DNA from: Clostridia bacterium
Lineage (GTDB): Bacteria; Bacillota_A; Clostridia; TANB77; CAG-508
NCBI GenBank assembly: GCA_017475185.1
Contig: JAFVGB010000002.1
Span: 186,001 to 250,000, forward strand
Direction of reading: 5' to 3'
DNA: 64,000 nucleotides
A program made the translations under genes and the position numbers. The notes beneath the pieces were generated by a model. That model had not been told where the DNA came from and searched no databases. It worked only from the letters and a program-made list of their open reading frames with translations. Shown here piece by piece: positions 58,127 through 64,000 of this stretch (within the stretch, counting starts at the first letter, position 1; the number at the start of each line of letters is the position of its first letter).

Positions 58127-58492
58127 TTAATCTTTACATAATTTATCTAATTTTTCATCATTCAAATATATTTTAAATATTGTTAAAATATCATTATATG
58201 ATCTTAATAAAAATGCAAAATTCTCATCTAAATCTTCTATTATAAAAAATAATTTTATTAATTGAAAAGTTAATCTATCTTCTTGTTTATTTCTTAACGA
58301 ATTTACAAGAGAAGGACATATTTTAGTAGTTAAAAACGTTAGAAATTCATCATCACAATGATAAAAATTATTATGTTGAATATAATCATAAGTATCTTTA
58401 TATAATGTATATTTACTTCCTGGAATAAGAAAAGCAATATGATATAAATCAGATCTTCTATTATATAAGTTGTTGTAATTCGCTAAAAACAT
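58127..58492 (-). CDS. helical protein of unknown function
   Basis: This 121-residue protein is helical (MFLANYNNLYNRRSDLYHIA at the start). I use the ATG at 58492, preceded by AAAGGAT, instead of a TTG at 58498. It overlaps the preceding gene by 32 bp. No family is recognised. Confidence 0.6.
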   Translation of the reverse strand: MFLANYNNLYNRRSDLYHIAFLIPGSKYTLYKDTYDYIQHNNFYHCDDEFLTFLTTKICPSLVNSLRNKQEDRLTFQLIKLFFIIEDLDENFAFLLRSYNDILTIFKIYLNDEKLDKLCKD

Positions 58493-59000
58493 TTTCAATA
58501 TCCTTTTGTTTTATGACAGAAAGTATTTCATTTTGATCTTTATTTAATCTAACAAGTCCAATAATCATATCTAAAGTATTTGATGATATGTTATAAGTTT
58601 TCACAAGATATGTAAAAATTTTAATAAAGCAAACAATAGATAATGCTTTATTATGTGTTTTAGGACTAATTAAATTAACAAAAGAAAATCTATCTCTATA
58701 CAATACCTCATTTTTATTTTTAAGTGTTAAATCATAAACAATAGCAGTATTACTTAACTTATCATTATTTTCTATCCATAATGTTTTTAAAGCTGCATAC
58801 ATATTATATAAGTTTTTAATAGATAAACTATTATTAAAATCAACTATAATTTCAGTTAGAGTAATATCTCCATTAGAAAAAGGATTACTAATAGATTTAT
58901 TTATTTGTACAAATAAATTATCTGTATACTTAGTAATTACAGCTTGAAAATCCGGATTAGTTAATTCATTAAATGTAAAATTATGTTTACTTTGTATCAT
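58461..59000 (-). CDS. helical protein of unknown function
   Basis: This 179-residue protein is helical with many Asn and Leu. It overlaps the kinase gene by 14 bp and the next gene by 32 bp. The two adjacent unknowns may function together. No motif is seen. Confidence 0.6.
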   Translation of the reverse strand: MIQSKHNFTFNELTNPDFQAVITKYTDNLFVQINKSISNPFSNGDITLTEIIVDFNNSLSIKNLYNMYAALKTLWIENNDKLSNTAIVYDLTLKNKNEVLYRDRFSFVNLISPKTHNKALSIVCFIKIFTYLVKTYNISSNTLDMIIGLVRLNKDQNEILSVIKQKDIENVFSELQQLI

Positions 59001-59523
59001 TTAACCAATCCTTAATAATACTATATGAATATAAATTTTTTACATCATATAATTTTTCATTTGCTTTACGTATTTCTTTATGCATTCTGATAATTACATC
59101 TTCTGGTACACGCTTATAACTGGGTTCTCTCCAATTATTTCTGTTTAAACAATCATTTAAAGTTACGTCTGAAAAATCAACAATAATGACTTCAGCATTA
59201 GCTTCTTTACCTATATTTTTAGCAGTATTTAATGACCATCTGTGAATATTAGTGGCATCTAACGTTACAGAAGTTTTCTTTAAATTTTCTTGTACTTGTT
59301 TATATATTTCTTTCCAAACATCTGCACCATTTGCTTGATTTATACCGTAATCTTTCTTTTCTTCACTAAAAACCAATCCCATTAAATTTTTACGTATAGT
59401 ATCAGATTCTATTACTGTAGAGATTGGCTCTAAATAATTTTTAACAAATGAACTTTTACCTGATCCTGGAATTCCTCTTGTAATAAATAAATATTTAGTA
59501 TCTTTATTATATGGCTTCAACAT
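58987..59523 (-). CDS. polynucleotide-kinase-like P-loop kinase
   Basis: This 178-residue protein resembles the 5'-kinase domain of T4 polynucleotide kinase: FITRGIPGSGKSSFVKNYLE (Walker A at residues 17-25), VIESDTIRKNLMG (the D-x-x-R substrate motif), SVTLDATNIHRW, and NRNNWREPSYKRVPEDVI (lid arginines). There is no phosphatase half. Together with the RNA ligase and a phosphoesterase in the same strand region it could form an RNA repair set. GAGAGGAT precedes the start. Confidence 0.83.
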   Translation of the reverse strand: MLKPYNKDTKYLFITRGIPGSGKSSFVKNYLEPISTVIESDTIRKNLMGLVFSEEKKDYGINQANGADVWKEIYKQVQENLKKTSVTLDATNIHRWSLNTAKNIGKEANAEVIIVDFSDVTLNDCLNRNNWREPSYKRVPEDVIIRMHKEIRKANEKLYDVKNLYSYSIIKDWLNDTK

Positions 59524-60466
59524 TTGTATTATCCTCTCGTATATATCCTAAATCTATAGCATATTTTTTCATTTTAGTAATTATTTCTAACTCACGCTGT
59601 TCAATAATTTTTTGAGCTTTTTTATCAATAACTTCTTTTACTAAATCAGGTAAATTTGTTTCATCAAAATTATCATTATCTGCTTTTTTGTTAGCTGCCC
59701 AATTAATAGCTAAAGCTTTCATATTTTTATATTTTTTATACTCTAATTCTCTAATATCATATTTTTCACCTTCTTCATTTAAATACATAACAATTAATGG
59801 TAAATATGGCTTTGATTCTGGTGATTCTTTTTTACAAATATGATTGATATAATCATTTAAAGATTCTATAGGAGTATCTTTATATCTATTAGCATCCCAT
59901 TTCATAGCTATATTTTTTAAATCTTGATAACTGATATTTTTGAGAATTTCTTGTTTAATAACATCTTTATTATGCTTTAAATATTCATTAATTAAAGCAA
60001 CATGGCCTTCGGTTTGATTAGTATGTGATTTAATATATTCATACCATTTCATACCGCTATATTCTGAAGAAAGTTCATCTGAGTTTTCAATTAATATACT
60101 GCTACTACCTATTTTATTATAAATAGTTTGTAAACTTTCATTAATTTCTTTAAGATGCTGTTTACGCCATTCTAAAATAACCGTATTAAATGTTTTTAAT
60201 TCAGTAGGATCTTTTTCACCTTTTAAAATATCAATAATGAGACTATTTAATTTGTATTTTTTAGAATTTGGTTTACCTTTAGCATTATGAAAATATTCAT
60301 AATTACCATCGTAATAAGTATAACGATGCCTAATATAATCAACTTTTTCTTTAAAATTTAATTCTTTTGTATTATGAATAATATCAGATATACTTCTAAT
60401 ACCTATTTTTTTAATTTTTTCTTTACTAATTTTAATAGCTGTCCATCTTTTTCTATCTATACTCAT
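59507..60466 (-). CDS. protein of unknown function
   Basis: This 319-residue Lys-rich helical protein (RWTAIKISKEKIKKIGIRSI at the N-terminus) is not recognised. AGGAGAAAGGAT precedes the ATG, its 3' end overlaps the kinase gene by 17 bp, and it has its own sigma70-like promoter. It may be an RNA- or DNA-binding factor linked to the kinase. Confidence 0.65.
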   Translation of the reverse strand: MSIDRKRWTAIKISKEKIKKIGIRSISDIIHNTKELNFKEKVDYIRHRYTYYDGNYEYFHNAKGKPNSKKYKLNSLIIDILKGEKDPTELKTFNTVILEWRKQHLKEINESLQTIYNKIGSSSILIENSDELSSEYSGMKWYEYIKSHTNQTEGHVALINEYLKHNKDVIKQEILKNISYQDLKNIAMKWDANRYKDTPIESLNDYINHICKKESPESKPYLPLIVMYLNEEGEKYDIRELEYKKYKNMKALAINWAANKKADNDNFDETNLPDLVKEVIDKKAQKIIEQRELEIITKMKKYAIDLGYIREDNTNVEAI

Positions 60467-60516
60467 ATCCTTTCTCCTAAATTGTTATAATAAGAGCTAT
60501 TTCTTATTATAATTAT

Positions 60517-60550
60517 ATATTAATATAGATAGATATAAATGTAAAGCTGT
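60517..60550 (-). promoter_or_regulatory. early-type sigma70-like promoter, weaker match
   Basis: On the minus strand: ACAGCTTTACA (-35 TTTACA at 60545-60540), a 17-bp spacer and TAATAT (60522-60517), 51 bp before the ATG at 60466. The ATGG extension is not conserved here. Confidence 0.45.
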
Positions 60551-60819
60551 TATTTAGTTGTTTTATCGACTTCTATGGCTAAAACCGTTAATCTATAATC
60601 ATTATTATACATTTTTAATAATGTTTTATATTCATCGACTTCATTTTTAGATATATTATTTAACATAGTATTAAAAACTATTTCATAAGCTTGATCTAAA
60701 GGATCTCTCTGTTGTATATACTTTGTATATGTAAATGTAGAAGGATATAATGATGGAAAATTTATTTCTTTAATTTCAGTACATCCTTTAAACATATCCT
60801 CTAATCCTAATGGTGGCAT
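60550..60819 (-). CDS. small protein: BspA-repeat fragment plus helical domain
   Basis: This 89-residue protein begins with one BspA-like repeat (LEDMFKGCTEIKEINFPSLY), nearly the same as one in the fibre at 51.96 kb (LQGLFQECTNLKDVFFPSLC). A helical domain then ends EYKTLLKMYNNDYRLTVL. The latter is shared with the next gene, so it is a mosaic of two unrelated parts. AGGAA lies upstream. Confidence 0.6.
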   Translation of the reverse strand: MPPLGLEDMFKGCTEIKEINFPSLYPSTFTYTKYIQQRDPLDQAYEIVFNTMLNNISKNEVDEYKTLLKMYNNDYRLTVLAIEVDKTTK

Positions 60820-60822
60820 TTT

Positions 60823-61128
60823 TTATTCCTTTAATAAAATTTTTAACACTTGTTTATAATCATTATTATTTAATCTTAATAAAGTATTATAATCTTCTTT
60901 AATACTTGAATCTTCAATTAATTTTTTACATAAAATTTCAAATAATTCGTTTACATTTATGTTTCTTAAGCCTTCAGCTACAATATCTTTAGCTATTGTA
61001 TAAACATTAGATGATGTGACTACACTAGATATAGGTTCTTGACCAATATATGATATACAATTATCTATTGTACAATTTCCAGTTATTTTACAATTACTTA
61101 TAATAGCATCTTCTATAGTACTAGTCAT
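60823..61128 (-). CDS. small protein, paralogue of its neighbour in the C-terminal domain
   Basis: This 101-residue protein has a distinct Cys-containing N-terminus (ISNCKITGNCTIDNCISYIG) and a C-terminal helical domain ending DYNTLLRLNNNDYKQVLKIL, matching the adjacent gene. AGAGGAG precedes the start. The two genes lie 3 bp apart and probably arose by duplication followed by N-terminal exchange. Confidence 0.65.
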   Translation of the reverse strand: MTSTIEDAIISNCKITGNCTIDNCISYIGQEPISSVVTSSNVYTIAKDIVAEGLRNINVNELFEILCKKLIEDSSIKEDYNTLLRLNNNDYKQVLKILLKE

Positions 61129-63070
61129 AATTTAACTCCTCTTTTAAGTCTTCTAAGGTACAAATTCTTACATTTGCTTTTCTTGCTTTTTCTATTTTAC
61201 TAGAAGTTGTATATAAATCTTTTACTACTAAACAATTTACATTTTTATTCCATTTATCAGAAGCTTGCCCACCATTTTTATTAATATAATTTTCTAATGC
61301 TTTATCTCTAATACCTGAAAAACAAACATTATAATTAGCACAAATAGTTGATTCTATTTGATTTTTTGGATTTACAAATTCTATACCATAACTATGTAAT
61401 TGCATATGAATTTTAGTCATATACCAAATATGCTCATATTCAAGATATTGTTCAATACGAGATTTACCAAAACCTTCTAAACTTTGTAATTTTTCTTCAG
61501 TCATATGTTCTAAAGTACCATAAGCATTCCAAACAAGATTTAATACTCGTTCTCCGATATCTGGACCAAAACTACCACAAGCAGCAGCAAATTGTGTCTC
61601 CGTAAAGGTATTTTTTTTGGCTTTTAAGCTAGCTTCTATCTTTTTTCCGTTCTCACCTATTAATCTAGTAATTTCGCCTTCTGGAAGCTCATAAATGCGA
61701 TATGGATTGTCGTATAAATGTAACCAAGTATCATTTATATATTCATCATATATTTTAACACAATTTCCATAACCTAATTGATCAATACCTAATTTTTCAC
61801 CAAAATATTCTAAGCGTCTAATTCCCATTTCTCTAGCATATTCTGGAGTATCATCAGACCAAATATATACTAAATCAACACCTTGAATTTCAGTTTTGCA
61901 TTTAGGTAAATTATAATCTTCAGAAGGTATTAATACTTCTTCTAGTTTAGGAATAACTAAACCTGCTCTTTTGAATTTAATTTTAGCCCCTATACCACAT
62001 TTAGATTTAATTACATTTTCATAATTATGAGCAGTAATATTAGTAATTTTTGCACCAGCAACTTCAACTGGTTTAATTTCTAATACTGGAGTAAAAACAC
62101 CCCATCTACTAATTTGCCAATTTATATTAGTAACTATAGATTCTGCAATATTATCATGAATACCTAACTTAAATTTTCTACTACATTTTGGATTTATAGT
62201 TCCTCCAACAAATCCATCTTCTATATTATCTAATTGTGTAATAATAACACCATCTAATTCGTAATCTGAAAATTTAAGTCTTGTTTTAACTAAATCAATC
62301 ATATTATCATCAGTTAAAGTATCTGCAGACATAACTTGATAAAAAGGTACTAAAAATCCTTCATTTTTTAAAAATTCAAATGCTTTTAATGTGCCTTGAT
62401 CTTTAGAGGTCCAATAAGCTACAAATTCTGTTTGTTCAAAAATATAAGGTTTAGTTTCTTTACTGTTTAATGCCCCAGCTATAGTATTTCTACCATTTTT
62501 TTGTTTTTTACCACTAACTTGCTCTAATAAATTTAATATTGTTGGTATTGCAATTTTTGGAAATAATAACTCACCTCTAATTATTATTTTATCTTTGTAA
62601 TTTATTTTTTTAGGAAATCCTACATTTTGAACATGTCTCATAATATCTTTACCTTTAGTTCCATGTCCACGTGTAGCGGCAACAGTTAACTCACCATTTT
62701 CATAAGTAAGAATTAATGAACATCCATCTAATTTATCAGAAATTAAAAATTGATCATGTCCTTTAGTCCATTTTTCTAAATCACCTTCTTTAAGCTCTTC
62801 CATACTACCCATTGGAATTTCGTGAATAATATCTTGACCATATCCAGTATTTTCTGAAGTTAATTTATTAAAAAATATATCTTCTGGCCATTTTTCTTTA
62901 GCACAGAAATACAGAATATCATATAATGAATCATCTACGTCTAAATATGGTACCGTAATACCTAATTCTTTTTCTATAATTGGATATTCATCATCTTTAA
63001 GAAAATAAACTTCACCTTTGGAATAAGACTCATTACATTTTTCTAATATAGATTTTATTTGTTCATTCAT
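61121..63070 (-). CDS. ligA: NAD-dependent DNA ligase lacking the zinc finger
   Basis: This 649-residue protein seals DNA nicks using NAD. The adenylation domain has ISDKLDGCSLIL (nucleophile Lys near 114), TRGHGTKGKDIMRHVQN and GELLFPK. An OB-fold region follows (IGAKIKFKRAGLVIPKLEEV), then helix-hairpin-helix repeats (SLEGFGKSRIEQYLEY) and a C-terminal BRCT domain (NVCFSGIRDKALENYINKNG). Where a Cys4 zinc finger is expected, only one Cys (LPKCKTE) remains, so the finger is lost or altered. AAAGGAAA precedes the start. Confidence 0.92.
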   Translation of the reverse strand: MNEQIKSILEKCNESYSKGEVYFLKDDEYPIIEKELGITVPYLDVDDSLYDILYFCAKEKWPEDIFFNKLTSENTGYGQDIIHEIPMGSMEELKEGDLEKWTKGHDQFLISDKLDGCSLILTYENGELTVAATRGHGTKGKDIMRHVQNVGFPKKINYKDKIIIRGELLFPKIAIPTILNLLEQVSGKKQKNGRNTIAGALNSKETKPYIFEQTEFVAYWTSKDQGTLKAFEFLKNEGFLVPFYQVMSADTLTDDNMIDLVKTRLKFSDYELDGVIITQLDNIEDGFVGGTINPKCSRKFKLGIHDNIAESIVTNINWQISRWGVFTPVLEIKPVEVAGAKITNITAHNYENVIKSKCGIGAKIKFKRAGLVIPKLEEVLIPSEDYNLPKCKTEIQGVDLVYIWSDDTPEYAREMGIRRLEYFGEKLGIDQLGYGNCVKIYDEYINDTWLHLYDNPYRIYELPEGEITRLIGENGKKIEASLKAKKNTFTETQFAAACGSFGPDIGERVLNLVWNAYGTLEHMTEEKLQSLEGFGKSRIEQYLEYEHIWYMTKIHMQLHSYGIEFVNPKNQIESTICANYNVCFSGIRDKALENYINKNGGQASDKWNKNVNCLVVKDLYTTSSKIEKARKANVRICTLEDLKEELNYD

Positions 63071-63399
63071 ACTATTAATTTTCCTTTCTCATATAATGAT
63101 ATCTTGTTTATAAATCTTTTAAAAGCCTTTTCATCATTATTAAAATCTTCTGGGTATTCTTTTACCATTTTTTTATATAAACTTAAAGCATCTATTATAT
63201 TATCTACGCTTTTTCCATCCATAAAAAAAGAATTTCTTATAATGCAATAAGTTTTTGTATTAATATCATAAAATATACCGTTATGAGTATATTTTTTTCT
63301 AGTATTCCAGCAACTATTACTTAAAATAAAGCCTGAAAATTGTTTAACTTCATAACCACTAGCAATTGCTCTTTGCTCAAATACTTTAGCTACATACAT
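63067..63399 (-). CDS. protein of unknown function
   Basis: This 110-residue protein is alpha/beta with a Lys-rich C-terminus. GGAG precedes the ATG and it overlaps the ligase gene start by 4 bp (ATGA). No domain is recognised. Confidence 0.6.
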   Translation of the reverse strand: MYVAKVFEQRAIASGYEVKQFSGFILSNSCWNTRKKYTHNGIFYDINTKTYCIIRNSFFMDGKSVDNIIDALSLYKKMVKEYPEDFNNDEKAFKRFINKISLYEKGKLIV

Positions 63400-63400
63400 T

Positions 63401-63835
63401 TTATAACTCCATTAAGTTAATATTAACTTCATTTAAAATTTCTTTAGCTAAAATTAAATTATTTTTCCAATGTTCAGATATTTCATAATTTTTTGGAATA
63501 CGATAATAAACATTTTTTATACCACTTTGAATAATCATAGCAGCACAATGCGAACATGGAGGTAATCCATAAATATATAAATTACAATCAGTTAAATCTT
63601 GTTTGGCATATAAAATTGCATTTTCTTCAGCATGTAATGTAACTGCTCTCTTAAATTCTTTATCTTCTAATCTCTCCATAGAATCTTTTAATCCTTTTGG
63701 AAAGCCATTAAAACCAGTACTAATAATTCGATTATCTTTATCAGTAATAACTACACCAATTTTTTTAGAAGGATCTTTAGACCATTGTGAAATTTCATAA
63801 GCTAAATTGATAAATTTAATATGCCATTTATTCAT
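63401..63835 (-). CDS. deoxycytidylate deaminase
   Basis: This 144-residue protein converts dCMP to dUMP in its family, supplying thymidylate synthesis. The zinc site is visible: LHAEENAIL (His and catalytic Glu) near residue 66, and PPCSHCAAMI (two Cys) near 92. GFNGFPKG and the SKDPSKKIG start are typical of the phage and eukaryotic dCMP deaminase branch. If the TS-fold enzyme uses dCMP, this enzyme would compete for the same pool. Confidence 0.9.
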   Translation of the reverse strand: MNKWHIKFINLAYEISQWSKDPSKKIGVVITDKDNRIISTGFNGFPKGLKDSMERLEDKEFKRAVTLHAEENAILYAKQDLTDCNLYIYGLPPCSHCAAMIIQSGIKNVYYRIPKNYEISEHWKNNLILAKEILNEVNINLMEL

Positions 63836-64000
63836 CTTTTTCTAACTCCTTTTCTGAAATAGTAATTTCTTCACTAGTCATTTCTAATTGTAAAGCTTTT
63901 ATTCGTTTATCTAAATCTTCTAAATGTTCATCCTGTATAAAAACTCCATATGAACTATTTAGTGTTAACCTTATTAAATTATCAATATCTTCTAAAGTAT
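63828..64000 (-). CDS. 3' part of an acidic protein (partial at window edge)
   Basis: A minus-strand frame is open from the window edge to a TAA at 63828-63830 and encodes 56 acidic residues (IDNLIRLTLNSSYGVFIQDE, and an EISEKELEKDE-like end). It overlaps the deaminase start by 8 bp, as other genes here do. The function is unknown. Confidence 0.65.
   Translation of the reverse strand, partial: TLEDIDNLIRLTLNSSYGVFIQDEHLEDLDKRIKALQLEMTSEEITISEKELEKDE

Noticed and set aside
1..64000. Alternative genetic code or stop-codon recoding
   Set aside because: TAA, TAG and TGA all terminate genes at sensible places, and conserved genes are uninterrupted under the standard code.
1..64000. tRNA genes or CRISPR arrays
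   Set aside because: Intergenic gaps are short and AT-rich; I saw no cloverleaf with a TTCRANYC-type arm and no regularly spaced repeats. A tRNAscan or CRISPR search would settle this.
1..64000. Temperate phage or prophage
   Set aside because: No integrase, excisionase or CI-like repressor is encoded here. Absence from one window is not proof.

Overview
The window is a stretch of a large, AT-rich, tailed-phage genome. It encodes a contractile-tail sheath protein, the large terminase subunit, several receptor-binding or fibre proteins, a phage-type replication and nucleotide-metabolism set, four nuclease genes with homing-endonuclease traits and many small unknown genes. Genes are tightly packed, often with ATGA or TAATG overlaps, and there are no rRNA genes and no tRNA that I could see. 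TAA, TAG and TGA all end genes, so the standard code is used. No integrase, excisionase or CI-like repressor is visible, so the phage is probably lytic. Class III (oxygen-sensitive) ribonucleotide reductase points to an anaerobic host, probably in a gut-like habitat. Strong Shine-Dalgarno sequences and sigma70-like -35/-10 boxes argue against Bacteroidota. A GapR-like protein is compatible with, but does not prove, an alphaproteobacterial host.

Layout: 0.2-3.1 kb (+) tail sheath and a YopX-like gene. 3.1-8.7 kb (-) terminase and a chain of small packaging-side unknowns, interrupted by a Vsr-like homing endonuclease on the + strand. 8.9-39.5 kb (+) is a long early/middle region: a run of small genes (one DUF2829/Tad2-like), serine hydroxymethyltransferase, ClpP, a Lar-like zinc ribbon, an AEP-like protein, a TelA-like coiled coil with a two-module Clp ATPase, RecA, GapR-like protein, family B DNA polymerase with a primase-like C-terminal extension, dUTPase, T4 gp1-like dNMP kinase, a thymidylate-synthase-fold enzyme with the dCMP-hydroxymethylase signature, phosphoesterase, FTR-like protein, glycosyltransferase, NrdG and NrdD. 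39.5-40.9 kb (-) Pif1-like helicase. 41-45.5 kb (+) giant BspA/PEGA fibre. 45.5-47.7 kb (-) AAA+ ATPase and Hsp20. 47.9-52.5 kb (+) Vsr-like nuclease, membrane protein and two more fibre proteins. 52.5-64 kb (-) RNA ligase, proteasome-like Ntn hydrolase, polynucleotide kinase, NAD-dependent DNA ligase, dCMP deaminase and unknowns.

Two recurring promoter designs emerge by eye. One is sigma70-like with an extended -35 (ATGGYTTTACW, 15-17 bp spacer, TATA-type -10) and precedes mostly unknown or early-type genes on both strands. The other is a compact GTTCTAWTNTAWAAT box and precedes the sheath, terminase, fibre, Hsp20, glycosyltransferase and other genes; I infer it is a late promoter. One late-type box lies in the loop of a hairpin that hides the ribosome binding site of the GIY-YIG endonuclease, a layout that closely resembles the known early-off/late-on control of T4 I-TevI.

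The most striking biology is the polymerase-primase-like fusion (with a second primase-like gene elsewhere), a nucleotide pathway that suggests modified cytosine, and an unusually large proteolysis kit (ClpP, a Clp ATPase with a dead first ATPase module, an HslV-like protease and a stand-alone AAA+). All functional calls rest on motifs read by eye; no database search was run.
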